The position numbers were made by a program, and so were the translations under genes. A stretch of DNA of 64,000 nt, taken from Bacilli bacterium (GTDB lineage: Bacteria; Bacillota_I; Bacilli_A; RFN20; CAG-826). Positions 18,437 to 27,920 of the stretch are shown piece by piece (the first letter of the stretch is position 1; every line of letters starts with the position of its first letter). The stretch covers positions 248,001 through 312,000 of the forward strand of contig DAOKYO010000002.1 of assembly GCA_035326105.1 (NCBI GenBank), read 5' to 3'. Below the pieces are notes generated by a model, which saw only the letters and a program-made list of their open reading frames with translations, searched no databases and was not told the DNA's origin.

Positions 18437-20274
18437 TATATGACCGTAACGAGATCCAATAAATCACTGATGCCATTCTTATAGTTCAAACGCTTTGTAG
18501 CGAGATTGCTGTCATCCCAGGAATCAACTGCCAGATTAAACACAGTTGCATTGACGGGCGAAGCGGCGATGTAGTCGGCAAAGATATAAGCCAAGAATGG
18601 CTTCGCATTCTTCATCAACAAATCGCTGTCAAACAATGCCGAAGTTCCTGTCGAATAGTTGAAGTTATTCGGGTCGTAGTTTTCTAGATCACCAGTTACG
18701 GCATTATAATCTCCGCCAAGAATACTCTTGAAATCATCCGTATGATCTTTTACGAACTCATCCCAAGATAAATTGGATTCATCACCGTTTAAAACTGCGG
18801 CAACGTTATTATCAAGTCCGTACATTCTTGCGAACGCTTCGTATATTTCCGTTAGTTCATGCGCCCAATTTTGGGTGGAGAACTCTTCGTAGTCACTAGG
18901 AAAAATAAGCGTCAAAGCATTGCTAGTTCCCGTTGATTTAGTGGCTTCGGCATAGAAGAAATTACTGAATACTCCGCTTATGAAAGGTGATGTTCCCATC
19001 TGCGATAAAACACCGATCATCGCATCTTTTACACTCGGGGCGAAAATAGCGTCATAGAAAGCCGTGGGTCCGGCATTACCTGCCGTTTCGTCCGCGTATA
19101 CTTGATAGATGGAATTAATGGCATCCCCGGCAATTAAGTCGAGCAAAAGTTGCTTCATCGATTCCAATTCTTGTTCGTAGTTAAATCCAAGAACATCATT
19201 GGCAAAAAATGGCCGGAATGAGTCACTGACCAAGGGATTGTCTGCGGCTGAAAAAAATCCATGGAACATAATCGGCATATAACTAACCATCAAATTACTG
19301 TTCTCGATGTTGTTGAAAAGCGAATTAATCACATCGGGGGTAAAAAAATCATTATAGTCGAAATTTTCCGTTCCGATTCCACTGCTAAGAACCGTTTTTC
19401 CGATACCGGCTAATGTGGTGATTTCAGTAGTTAAACTTATCGACTCCCCATTATATTCCCCATCCGTCATCATATTCATCAACGTAGTGTCAAATGTCTC
19501 GCCTTCGCTGTTGGCACTCCAGCCAAAAAGCGTTTTATAAAGAAAAGAGTCGAAATAGGCATCACTCATCTGTTTGATACCGGTATACCCGGCGGCATTT
19601 TCATCCACTTCGGCATTATTGGGATCGCTGAAAGCCCGTGCCACTGTGTTGGCGAACGAAGTAAACGGAATCAAAATTGCCAAGCCGATAATCGCCACGC
19701 GAATCGTATTAAAGGCGGCGCCAAATAAACGCCGAAACTGAAAAATGCGAATCTTTTTTTTCTTGGGCAACAAAAGGCCGATAAGACGGAACAAAAGCAT
19801 TATGATCGGAGTGATGATTATGGCCAATGTTACTAGTAAAGAATATAAAGCGTAACGAGCAAAGACCAAGGCCAGACCATATGCGTAACTGCTAAAATCC
19901 GGTGATTCCGCTACGCTTAAGCCGTTAGCCGTGTAATAACTTTCAATCATCTGTCTTAGAGTCAATTCAACCGTCGAGGTGGAAATCGGGACGCTGGTCC
20001 CCGATATCGTCAAGTTAAATGTTGCGGGGATGAAACCTCCGACCAAAGGAATACTTTGCAAACGAAGGGCCAAGAACCAATTCAGCAGAGGATTAATCGT
20101 GAAAAATATAACCACCAAAAGTCCAACGAAAATAAGTAAATTCAACGTATTACGCCAAAATTTGCGAAAGATACCTACGACAAAGGCGATTACCAGTAGG
20201 GCAGCCAGCCCAATGGCGATGCCATTTAGAATTTTTACGAAATCAGTCGGGTCTAGGGAAAAATTCATGCTCAT
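18436..20274 (-). CDS. Large CvpA-like membrane protein, function unknown
   Basis: 612 residues. The start MSMNFSLDPTDFVKILNGIA leads into two early membrane segments (IAIGLAALLVIAFVVGIF; LNLLIFVGLLVVIFF). A hydrophobic stretch near residues 160-185 follows, then a basic loop KKKKIRIFQFRR and a further membrane segment. The remaining 400 residues are acidic and polar, with FDTTLMN and GDESNLSWDEF-type runs. The layout recalls CvpA/colicin-V-production-like proteins of Mollicutes relatives, but I do not recognise a specific family. The ATG at 20274 is supported by GGAGG nine bases upstream. Confidence 0.6.
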   Translation of the reverse strand: MSMNFSLDPTDFVKILNGIAIGLAALLVIAFVVGIFRKFWRNTLNLLIFVGLLVVIFFTINPLLNWFLALRLQSIPLVGGFIPATFNLTISGTSVPISTSTVELTLRQMIESYYTANGLSVAESPDFSSYAYGLALVFARYALYSLLVTLAIIITPIIMLLFRLIGLLLPKKKKIRIFQFRRLFGAAFNTIRVAIIGLAILIPFTSFANTVARAFSDPNNAEVDENAAGYTGIKQMSDAYFDSFLYKTLFGWSANSEGETFDTTLMNMMTDGEYNGESISLTTEITTLAGIGKTVLSSGIGTENFDYNDFFTPDVINSLFNNIENSNLMVSYMPIMFHGFFSAADNPLVSDSFRPFFANDVLGFNYEQELESMKQLLLDLIAGDAINSIYQVYADETAGNAGPTAFYDAIFAPSVKDAMIGVLSQMGTSPFISGVFSNFFYAEATKSTGTSNALTLIFPSDYEEFSTQNWAHELTEIYEAFARMYGLDNNVAAVLNGDESNLSWDEFVKDHTDDFKSILGGDYNAVTGDLENYDPNNFNYSTGTSALFDSDLLMKNAKPFLAYIFADYIAASPVNATVFNLAVDSWDDSNLATKRLNYKNGISDLLDLVTVI

Positions 20275-20414
20275 AAACTCGATCCTCCATAACAATAGTA
20301 TATATTTTTCGTAAAATTATAAAAGGATGATACAAAAAAGTTTACGATGATGATATTTGTTTGCACGACTGTTTCCAAAAATATATACTACATACATGTA
20401 GGGGATGCTTATTT

Positions 20415-21197
20415 ATGAATGAAACTTCAACGGCTAACTATGACATCGAAAGGGTAAAAGAACCTAAAGTTACTTATCCACGTATTAGTGGCACAACTAA
20501 CTTTTTTGTTTTTATCTTGGGCTTTTTAGGCCTGGATATTCTTTCAGTTATATTTGGCAATTTGGCAGTGTTCTTTGTTAAACAAGAGGGCGTTATTCCC
20601 CTTTTGGTGTATCAGTCAAGTGTCGACTATCTGAGCACAGTCAATGGCCTTCGCTATATGGCCGCTTTGGCGCTTCTTTTTGGTCTCACCTATCCTTTGC
20701 TCCCCAGTTTTAAAAAAGCATTTAAACAAAAGAGAACTTGGGTTCGAGGTATATCCTACGGCTTACTGGCGATGATTGCTTCTACTGCTTACAGTATTTT
20801 CATTAATGTAATATATAAGGGTGGAGTAACCGATAACGCCAATCAGAATGCCGTGGTTAACGTAATACTATCGCACCCCGTTACCAGTTTTATTTGGATT
20901 CCTTTTCTTGGACCTATCGTTGAAGAATTGACTTATCGAGTCGGCCTTTTTGACGGCGTTAGGAAAATAAACAAATACCTAGCTTACTTTGTGGTTATGT
21001 TGGTATTCGGTTTTATTCATTTTGACTTTGCAACTGCCGACTTAACGAACGAATTGTTAAATCTACCCTCCTACTTTATTGCGGGTATCATATTCTGCTA
21101 TGCTTATGACCGCGACGGAGCCCCGAGTTCAATCATTGCCCATGTGTTAAATAATTTATTTAGCTATGTCGCAATTCTTATTACCGCGTACCTATGA
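20415..21197 (+). CDS. CPBP family intramembrane metalloprotease
   Basis: ABI/CAAX-protease family glutamic-type membrane protease. Three motifs are visible: IVEELTYRVGLFD (EExxxR), FGFIHFDF (FxxxH) and AHVLNNLFSY (HxxxN), all in hydrophobic helices. There are about seven membrane spans. The ATG at 20415 (MNETSTANY) follows TAGGGGAT with good spacing; the upstream in-frame ATG at 20361 has none. Substrates are unknown. The TGA stop overlaps the ATG of the TraX gene (ATGATGA). Confidence 0.88.
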   Translation: MNETSTANYDIERVKEPKVTYPRISGTTNFFVFILGFLGLDILSVIFGNLAVFFVKQEGVIPLLVYQSSVDYLSTVNGLRYMAALALLFGLTYPLLPSFKKAFKQKRTWVRGISYGLLAMIASTAYSIFINVIYKGGVTDNANQNAVVNVILSHPVTSFIWIPFLGPIVEELTYRVGLFDGVRKINKYLAYFVVMLVFGFIHFDFATADLTNELLNLPSYFIAGIIFCYAYDRDGAPSSIIAHVLNNLFSYVAILITAYL

Positions 21198-22054
21198 TGA
21201 ACCATACACCGAAAAACTTTCTTTCATCTTTCTTTTTAAAGGTCATCGCTATCATCACAATGACGATTGACCATTTGGCGGCTTTTTTATACTATTTTGG
21301 CATCTTTACCGATGAAAGTGTGCTGGTTCCGCTTAGAATCGTTGGTCGTATCGCCTTTCCGATATATGCTTTCCTGGCTCTCGAGGGGGCTTTGCACACC
21401 AAAAACATTAAAAAGTATTTAACGCGTTTGGCACTTTTAGCTCTTGTAATCTTGATTCCATCAATGATTCTAGAATTGGGTTACGGCGAAAGTGCAATTA
21501 ATGGCAATATCTTTTTCACTTTAATTGCCAGCATTATGACGGTTTACTTTTTTAGAAAACCCGATAAAAAAATATGGTATTTTATGCTTCCGGCCATATA
21601 TTTAATTGTTTACGATATTTTATACTCTTACGTGGGACTTCCCCTTCCCCAATTTTTGGAACCGATGTATGGAATATATGGATTAGCGACGATACTTGGG
21701 TTTTATTTAGGTCGAATCGTTGCTACAAAATATGTCTATCGAAGCTTAAAAAAATACAATATCGATAACCCCGCTTTTACCGAAACCCGCGAATTTCAAA
21801 ATTTTGCAAATATTATTGAGTGCGTTTTTCTTTTATTCATTCAGTTAGTTTGCTATATTATCGTTGCGATTGATCCTCAACTTGATGTCTTAAATCAAGC
21901 GGTTCAAAGTTACGCATTATTAGCAGCCATTCCGCTTCTATTTTACAGTGGAAAAATCGGATACAACCCAAAATGGTTTAAAATAACTTATTACTTGTAT
22001 TATCCGACTCATATTGCGATTATAGCTCTAGTAATGTATCTAATTGCCCATTAG
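21194..22054 (+). CDS. TraX family membrane protein
   Basis: The 286-residue polytopic protein has the TraX hallmark IITMTIDHLAAFLYY near the start and RIVGRIAFPIYAFLALEGA, a signature of this acyltransferase-like family. TraX of F plasmid acetylates pilin; chromosomal members probably modify a surface polymer. Translation is coupled to the CPBP gene by a four-base overlap, and trxA follows after 18 bases. Confidence 0.85.
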   Translation: MMNHTPKNFLSSFFLKVIAIITMTIDHLAAFLYYFGIFTDESVLVPLRIVGRIAFPIYAFLALEGALHTKNIKKYLTRLALLALVILIPSMILELGYGESAINGNIFFTLIASIMTVYFFRKPDKKIWYFMLPAIYLIVYDILYSYVGLPLPQFLEPMYGIYGLATILGFYLGRIVATKYVYRSLKKYNIDNPAFTETREFQNFANIIECVFLLFIQLVCYIIVAIDPQLDVLNQAVQSYALLAAIPLLFYSGKIGYNPKWFKITYYLYYPTHIAIIALVMYLIAH

Positions 22055-22072
22055 GCAAGAAAGGAAAAAAAT

Positions 22073-22384
22073 ATGATTGTCCATGTTGAAAACGCCAAAC
22101 AATTCGATGAATTGACCAAACAGGGAAGAGTACTAGTTGATTTCTGGGCTCCGTGGTGTGGCCCATGCCGGATGCTTGGCCCCGTGCTTGAACAGATTGA
22201 TGGGGAGGGAAAAGAACTTACTGTTTTGAAAGTAAATGTCGACGAGCAAGGCGAACTTGCCGCTCGATTCTCCGTTTACTCAATTCCAACTATGATCCTC
22301 TACAACGAAGGAAAAATTGTCGGAACAAAAGTTGGTTATATTCCTAAGGGACCATTGGAAGCTTGGGCTTTAAACACAAAGTAA
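22073..22384 (+). CDS. trxA: Thioredoxin
   Basis: A 103-residue cytoplasmic disulphide reductase. The active site is DFWAPWCGPCRM with Cys29 and Cys32, and the cis-proline loop is YSIPTMILY. AAAGGA precedes the ATG at nine bases, and a strong terminator follows. It is the last gene of the CPBP-traX-trxA run. Confidence 0.95.
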   Translation: MIVHVENAKQFDELTKQGRVLVDFWAPWCGPCRMLGPVLEQIDGEGKELTVLKVNVDEQGELAARFSVYSIPTMILYNEGKIVGTKVGYIPKGPLEAWALNTK

Positions 22385-22385
22385 G

Positions 22386-22412
22386 AAAATAGCGGATATC
22401 CGCTATTTTTTT
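22386..22412 (+). terminator. Rho-independent terminator after trxA
   Basis: The perfect palindrome AAAATAGCGGAT / ATCCGCTATTTT is followed by further T residues, immediately after the trxA stop. Confidence 0.9.
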
Positions 22413-22413
22413 G

Positions 22414-22442
22414 TTGTCCAAAAGCTAATAGTATGATACAAT
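22414..22442 (+). promoter_or_regulatory. Promoter of the tRNA pair
   Basis: TTGTCC and TACAAT are separated by 17 bases. The tRNA-Asp 5' end lies 20 bases after the -10 box. Confidence 0.6.
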
Positions 22443-22461
22443 CTTTTTCGCAAAGCCATGT

Positions 22462-22537
22462 GGACTAGTGGTGTAGCGGTTAACATGTCTCCCTGTCACG
22501 GAGAAGATCGAGGGTTCGATTCCCTTCTAGTCCGCCA
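22462..22537 (+). tRNA. tRNA-Asp (GTC)
   Basis: 76 bases with encoded CCA. The acceptor stem GGACTAG pairs with CTAGTCC. The anticodon loop CTGTCAC gives anticodon GTC inside a TCTCC/GGAGA stem. The T arm has GGGTTCGATTCCC. The first of two adjacent tRNAs. Confidence 0.96.
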
Positions 22538-22541
22538 TGAT

Positions 22542-22615
22542 GCAGGTGTAGTTCAGTGGTAGAACATCAGCCTTCCAAGCTGATTATGCGGGTTCGATTC
22601 CCGTCACCTGCTCCA
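22542..22615 (+). tRNA. tRNA-Gly (TCC)
   Basis: 74 bases with encoded CCA. The acceptor GCAGGTG pairs with CACCTGC. The loop CTTCCAA gives anticodon TCC inside TCAGC/GCTGA. T arm GGGTTCGATTCCC. Four bases separate it from tRNA-Asp. Confidence 0.96.
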
Positions 22616-22671
22616 AATCGCTGTTGATGGCTAAGGTAACCACTACCGAAAAAGCCAGTATCTATCGAGAG

Positions 22672-22700
22672 AAAACCACTCATCACTGAGTGGTTTTTCT
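22672..22700 (+). terminator. Terminator after the tRNA pair
   Basis: Eleven-base-pair stem AAAACCACTCA / TGAGTGGTTTT with loop TCAC, then TCTTT. Confidence 0.85.
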
Positions 22701-22771
22701 TTGCCATTTTCAATTGTTTGCCCGAATTGGTATTTTCATCCTTCAGATTCCCTCTTTTCTAGTATTCAGTC

Positions 22772-22816
22772 ACGGAAGGACGAACCGCCAAAAACGAGGG
22801 TACGGAAGGACGAACC
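22772..22816. repeat. Two direct copies of a 15-base sequence
   Basis: ACGGAAGGACGAACC occurs at 22772-22786 and again at 22802-22816, with 30 bases from start to start. The second copy ends where the foreign-looking reading frame on the minus strand stops, so the pair may be part of a mobile-element end or a terminal repeat. Confidence 0.7.
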
Positions 22817-23266
22817 TCACAGACCGATGAAGAGGTGAAAGCGGAGGACGGCCTTCCTGTATCTCTCCACTATTTCCTTATCCCCAGAGAAGAGGATGCT
22901 CTCAGGAGAAGGGACATCGCATGTCCTAGAGCCGAATAGAGATGCTCCTAGATAGACATCATTCCCCTTGATGATGCATGACGGGAAGAGTTCCTTGGCA
23001 GAATAGATATCAAATGTACTGGTCACTTTCTCAGCCAGATCGAAGATGCGCTTCCCTGAGACATCGACGAGCTTTCTCTTGGCAATGGAAACGAGGAGAG
23101 AGGAAATCTCGGAATAGATCGAAAGCTGATCCCTGGGGCTTTTCCCTTCCAGGGACGAATAGAGCTCTGACAGGCGAGCGGAGTCCACCCAGAGCTTGCT
23201 CTCTGCGTAGTCCTTAAGGATCTGCTCGACCTCAAGCCCTTCAGTTCCATTTATAATGTTACTAAA
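22817..23266 (-). pseudogene. GC-richer gene fragment of unknown function
   Basis: The reading frame is open from 23266 to its stop at 22817 but has no convincing start; a GTG at 23188 would give 123 residues. It reads EQILKDYAESKLW, then WVDSARLSELYSSLEG, and ends VERYRKAVLRFHLFIGL. I do not recognise the family. Codons are rich in G and C at third positions (CTC, GAC, AAG, TCC), unlike every neighbour, which points to recent transfer. The boundary to AT-rich sequence is sharp near 23245. Probably the 3' part of an acquired gene. Confidence 0.45.
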
Positions 23267-24417
23267 TCAACCAAAATAGAACAACTAGTTAAAAATACAA
23301 TGTTTAATATTTCTCTAATTATATTTAATCCTCATTCTGATGTTTTTAATAAAATAGAACACTGTGATAGAAGTGATGTTTTATTGATAGAAAATTTCAT
23401 TAGTAAAAATAGTAACTTTATTGATTCAAAAGCAGATTTTCTTATCGAGTGGCAAGATTTTTCTAAAAATCCAAAGTACATTAAATTTGTGGAAGGTGCG
23501 CAAGTAGGTAATAAAGGGCATTAACATAAAAATTAAGAATAAATTATTATTAAACAATTAAGAAGATATATATTTAAAACATGTTTGTAGATGATCTATT
23601 AAGTAATAGCGGTTTTTGGATGCTTAAAGCAGAAAATGATATACTTCTATGGGTAATAGGTATGCAAATAGTGGAAAAATCGTGTAAATCAAAAATTGCG
23701 CTAAAATCACCACTTTTAATGGCAAATAAAGAATCGAAAATATTAGAATTAAAACTACAAAAGTATTAATAATTTTATTGTAGAAGCAAAACAAACATAT
23801 TAAACCTTTATTATTCAAATAGGCAACAGGAGCTCACATTGCTGAGTGCAGTCGACACTAGAGCATTTAAGTTCATTTAGAAATAAACAGTAACTATTAA
23901 ATCTAGTCAAGACTCAACTTCCAAACATTAGTCCTATTTAGAACATTAGAACCGAACAAGACGATTGGTTCTTTTTTTAATTTGTATGCTCTCAGCCAAC
24001 CCATAGAAAATAAGTCATGCGGTAAAAATCCATATTGAGTTGGTATAAACACCTACTGCACAAGCAGTGCGAAAAATAGAAGTAGTTTCTCAAACTAATA
24101 AGATAAATGAAATGAGAACTGATGATGAGAAAGGACATTTATCCACTGATAACATTTGAAAAAATGATTTATAAAAACGTGATGTACATTTACAAATAAA
24201 ACAAATATTAGTAGTACGATTACTAGTGCATCAATAGTTCGATTTTTTCGTTTGTGCCGTAATTCTAGACAATAATTACGCTTAATTGATCAGTGATTAT
24301 AACTATTGTTATTAAAGAATATTCAGATGCAATTGGAAAAGAATTATTTGCCCAAACTTGACTTAACAATTTTTTTTGTAAATAATGTAAAAAGTATATA
24401 TAAGGGGATAATAGTTT
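23267..24417. other. AT-rich stretch without a convincing gene
   Basis: Two short open frames (23300-23524 and 23581-23769) have no ribosome binding site and no recognisable motif. The first might be a relic, because its frame stays open upstream into the GC-rich patch. A hairpin AGAACC / GGTTCT followed by seven T (23948-23979) is a good terminator shape without a gene before it. The last 60 bases lead into the lipoprotein gene and contain AAGGGGAT as its ribosome binding site. Confidence 0.5.
23948..23979 (+). terminator. Orphan terminator hairpin
   Basis: AGAACC and GGTTCT pair across a 13-base loop and are followed by seven T. No intact gene precedes it on the plus strand, so it may be left from a deleted transcript. 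Confidence 0.5.
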
Positions 24418-24825
24418 ATGATTAAAAATACCACCAAATTACTTTTACTAAGTTTTATTATTTCTTGTCTATTGGGGTGTTCAACTATTAGTGTTTCAGA
24501 ACAAAGTCCTACTGACAACAAAGTTGACATTCATTTTATTCAATTAGATGCCACTAATTTTTCTACTGTAGGGGGCGGATTTGGCAATACAATTCTTGCG
24601 GAAACAATCTTAATATTTGAAAAAGGGCAGAAATTAACACAAGAGGAAATCTTTGGCTTGGAAGATAATAAAGTGTTGAACTATAAGGTTCCACCTCTTA
24701 TTAACGGATATTTCATGTTTACCTTTTTTTACTATGATCGTTATATAACTAACAATGAGACTCAGCTTACACCAGAAACAATAATCTCTGATCACGAAAT
24801 TTATTATTTCGGAATCGAAGGTTGA
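24418..24825 (+). CDS. Small predicted lipoprotein
   Basis: 135 residues. A signal peptide MIKNTTKLLLLSFIISCLLGC ends in an LLGC lipobox at Cys21, so the mature protein is probably tethered to the outer face of the membrane. The mature part has no family I recognise; it contains FEKGQKLTQEEIFGLED and an aromatic FMFTFFYYDRY stretch. It overlaps the cysteine-peptidase open frame and ends 20 bases before that gene's chosen start, so the two are almost certainly one operon. Confidence 0.7.
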   Translation: MIKNTTKLLLLSFIISCLLGCSTISVSEQSPTDNKVDIHFIQLDATNFSTVGGGFGNTILAETILIFEKGQKLTQEEIFGLEDNKVLNYKVPPLINGYFMFTFFYYDRYITNNETQLTPETIISDHEIYYFGIEG

Positions 24826-24845
24826 TTATTAAAGGGAATATATTT

Positions 24846-26507
24846 ATGAATGTTTTTTTACTTATTGGCTCAATTCTTTTAACAGGAATGTACACACCTC
24901 AACAAAAAGATATTAAAAATGAGGTTTTTGCAGATGATTTTTCCAATCAGACTTTGATCGAAAGAAAGAATGATTTGTATTATGAACCAGCCCCAGATGA
25001 CACCGGCTTGGGTGATCCTAATTTTTCACAAGACTCTAGTTTTTTAGAAACTTATTATCGAAATTTGGCGACCAATAAGCCATCTAATTCTTTTGGGATA
25101 TGTGGTTACACAGGGATTTCGATGTTGCTGTCCTTTTATGATACGTATTGGAATGATGCAATAATTGATGAAAAGTATGATTCTCCAGTAGCAATTATCG
25201 GCGCTAGTTTACAAAATCTTACTGTCGCATCACCAGGCGTTCAGAATGACACTATGCCTTCACAAAATGCAATTATTCAGAAAATAAAACCTGATGATAT
25301 GACGAGAGATGAGTTTATTGCTTCAAGTGATTTTCCAAGGGCTTTTGAATTTGGCATTATGCAAGAAGTTAAATTATTAATAGATAATGATACATTTCTT
25401 GGTAAGTTGTTTTCTATTGCATTAAATAATGGATCAATTAAACCATCACAAACTTATGATTATTATTCTTCTGGTAATCAAAGTTATTTGAATGGAATTG
25501 GTGTTAGTTACAATATAGTTGTAAATACTATAAATGATTATTTGCTTAACAACGAAGCAATTGCAAACGTTGTTACACTTAATACAAGCAAACTTCAGCA
25601 AGAAACCCCACTAGAAAAAGCGCGTCTTCGAAATGAAATAATTGCGCTAGTTCAATCGGGAAAGCCAGTTCTTGTTGGCGGGAGTCACTATAATGATACT
25701 AATAACAATGGAATTAAAGACCCTAACGAGGCCGCAAGTGGGCATCTAGTTGTTGCTTATTGCTACGATGAAGTTAATGACATTTTGTATGGAAATATGG
25801 GATGGAATATAAATCAAACAGAGAGAAACATAGATGAATATTTTAATATCAAAATTGCTGATTACTATAGCCTAAATATGAATGCTTTACCTCGCCAGCG
25901 AACGAACAATTATTATTCCAGTACTATTAATAAGTTTATTAGTTCATCAGGAGAACAGTTTTCTGAAGAGACAGTTATAAATCAAAGCGATTATGAATTT
26001 ATTGATTATTATCCGACCGACATAAGGACTGCTGTTTTATATAACACTCATCTTAATGTAGACCATATAGGATTAAGAACACGAAGATTTAGGACTGGTT
26101 TCATTCAAAACCAATACGTTGTTCTATCACCAATTAGAGATGGAGTAAAATATGCTTTTATTGAATACAAATTTTCAGTTCCAGTTTTTCAAATTAATGT
26201 GGAATTGACACATTGGCGTGAATTTCAAGTTGAGTTGTTAGATAAAAATACTGGTAAGGCTGAGTTACAAGTACAAACAGATGCATATAAAATTAATGCA
26301 AAGGGAGATTGGAACAGAAAGCTTGATCTTCTTTCTGATACAACAAATTTGCCAAGAAACAGGGATAATCCAACAACGTATACCGTTAATTTCAATAAAC
26401 CAGTTTACGGTTTTAGATTTTACGCTGAAGTAAACCAAATGATCAGTACAAATAACAATAATAGAGGAAGAATCTGTATAGGCAAACTAACAGTACACTC
26501 TTCGTAG
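24846..26507 (+). CDS. Secreted papain-like putative cysteine peptidase
   Basis: 553 residues. An N-terminal hydrophobic segment MNVFLLIGSILLTGMY serves as a signal. The nucleophile region is SFGICGYTGISMLLSFYDTYW, which resembles putative cysteine peptidases of Mollicutes. The matching His is in AASGHLVVAYCYDEV and a GNMGWN turn follows, giving a Cys-His order as in C39/papain folds. The C-terminal 170 residues look like a separate beta-rich domain. The ATG at 24846 follows AAAGGG at nine bases. A lipoprotein gene precedes it and may be a partner. Confidence 0.68.
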   Translation: MNVFLLIGSILLTGMYTPQQKDIKNEVFADDFSNQTLIERKNDLYYEPAPDDTGLGDPNFSQDSSFLETYYRNLATNKPSNSFGICGYTGISMLLSFYDTYWNDAIIDEKYDSPVAIIGASLQNLTVASPGVQNDTMPSQNAIIQKIKPDDMTRDEFIASSDFPRAFEFGIMQEVKLLIDNDTFLGKLFSIALNNGSIKPSQTYDYYSSGNQSYLNGIGVSYNIVVNTINDYLLNNEAIANVVTLNTSKLQQETPLEKARLRNEIIALVQSGKPVLVGGSHYNDTNNNGIKDPNEAASGHLVVAYCYDEVNDILYGNMGWNINQTERNIDEYFNIKIADYYSLNMNALPRQRTNNYYSSTINKFISSSGEQFSEETVINQSDYEFIDYYPTDIRTAVLYNTHLNVDHIGLRTRRFRTGFIQNQYVVLSPIRDGVKYAFIEYKFSVPVFQINVELTHWREFQVELLDKNTGKAELQVQTDAYKINAKGDWNRKLDLLSDTTNLPRNRDNPTTYTVNFNKPVYGFRFYAEVNQMISTNNNNRGRICIGKLTVHSS

Positions 26508-26542
26508 CAAAGTTTTTTAAAAAAATTAGGGCCGATGAAATC

Positions 26543-26580
26543 AAGTGGGGGGCAAGCTTATTTGATTTCCCACTTTTTTA
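26543..26580 (+). terminator. Terminator after the cysteine peptidase
   Basis: AAGTGGG (26543-26549) pairs with CCCACTT (26569-26575), followed by TTTTTA. An inner pairing of GAAATCAA with TTGATTTC-like bases is an alternative stem. Confidence 0.65.
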
Positions 26581-27162
26581 TTTCATAGACCAAACAATTA
26601 ATCGTCATAATCTGTTAATTACTACAAGTATTATTCAATTCTGCTATCAGGAAGTTTATCAATATTTTTCTGATAAGACAAAAAAGTTATCTTGCATCTT
26701 ATTCTTATAAAAATTATTTAGATTCTATATTTAAATGTGCCAGTAATTTTTGATTTGAACCTTTCATTACAGAGTAATATGCAATTGAAAATTTTGTTAA
26801 TACATTAATCGAGAAAATAGCTTTTCAGCTAAAAAAGTTTTAATTTTCACTTTTTTCCCATTTCGACATTTTCGCAGCAGTTGTAATATTTTCGCCTTAA
26901 AAAGCCACTTCAGTTAAGGTGAAAAGAGACTCCAAAATAGTCTTAGATTGGTTGATAAAACAACCGAAAATGCACATAAATTAGCCAATTTAGGGCTTTT
27001 TTTGTACAAAAAATTAGCCTGACACAAATAAATTCATATTTGTATAGACTCAATATTGAAGTCGATAATGTTTAGAAAAGTATAAACGACAAGGTGTTCA
27101 ACCTAAAGTACAACTGGATAACTTATATCTGATATAACAGAAACTATCATCTCTTTATAATT

Positions 27163-27300
27163 CATGAAGTGATTAAAAGATATTTAGATACAGATGTCTA
27201 TGATTTATTAATTACAGAAGAAACGCATCAATTGATTCTAGGTTATGAGGAAACATGGAAAGAACATGATGAAAAACATCTTGTAGCATCTATAGCCTAA
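27163..27300 (+). pseudogene. C-terminal fragment of an unidentified protein
   Basis: An open frame ends at TAA 27298-27300 and reads HEVIKRYLDTDVYDLLI, then GYEETWKEHDEK. The amino-acid mix looks like real coding sequence, but there is no start and no family I can name. It stops a few bases before an IS end, which may have removed the upstream part. Confidence 0.3.
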
Positions 27301-27312
27301 CATATCACTCAT

Positions 27313-27352
27313 TTTTTCTTTCTAATTCTGGTCTCACATCATTTACAAACTT
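27313..27352. repeat. Solitary right end of the IS481-like element
   Basis: TTCTGGTCTCACATCATTTA repeats the right end at 910-930 almost base for base, and the diverged end near 28910-28935. No left end or transposase is attached, so this is a solo terminus. Confidence 0.6.
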
Positions 27353-27920
27353 ACATTTTTAATAAATCCCAACTTAAATGAAATATGTAAAAATTTCACC
27401 ATATGCCGATTCAGATGAGATTGTTATCCGTTTGCTTTTCTGCTTTTTTATATATTTTAATTTTATCACCCACCGGCTTATGCGTAGAATATTCCATATA
27501 GATTCAAAAGATAATTGATCGTGGAATTAAAGCGGGAATGAGAATACGAAAATCTAGCGTTATTCTTGCAAAGTGATCGACAACCGATTCAATCGTTATA
27601 AAAAAGAGGGAGTTTAAGGAAAACGCAAGTGGAAATAATAGTTAGATGTTTGTATCGATAATATATTTTCGTTTGTTACCGAAATAATTATGCTGTTGAT
27701 GCTTAATGTGCTTAAAAATAAAACTAATAATTGTTTCAATCATGGATGCGATATAAGAATAGTAAGGAATTCCTTAGACAAAATTAAGAGCGGGAAAACC
27801 AATTTGAAAACCAATAAAAGAAAAGAAAAATCCGGTTTGTCACACAAAATACATCAAAATCAGTTCATTCTAACTTTTTTATAAAAAATAGTTTCAAAAA
27901 ATGCAAGTTGTTTTCTTATA

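Larger units (their letters stand above)
26581..27920. other. Long AT-rich remnant zone without intact genes
   Basis: The stretch holds several non-coding signals. A 12-base-pair hairpin pairs TTTTCGCCTTAA (26889-26900) with TTAAGGTGAAAA (26914-26925). A short terminator shape AGCC / GGCT with seven T lies at 26983-27003. A 45-codon open tail and an IS right end follow (described separately). From 27360 to 27900 I see only stop-rich sequence; the open frame at 27690 has no ribosome binding site. This looks like a graveyard of mobile DNA. Confidence 0.5.

Noticed and set aside
23581..23769. 62-codon open frame
   Set aside because: No ribosome binding site, no motif, in a stop-poor AT-rich stretch with an equally long frame on the other strand.
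26889..26925. Strong 12-base-pair hairpin as a non-coding RNA gene
   Set aside because: No promoter or conserved motif is seen; it lies in a zone of mobile-element debris and may be an IS end.
27690..27884. 64-codon open frame
   Set aside because: Composition is Asn/Lys noise of AT-rich DNA, and there is no ribosome binding site or neighbour in phase.
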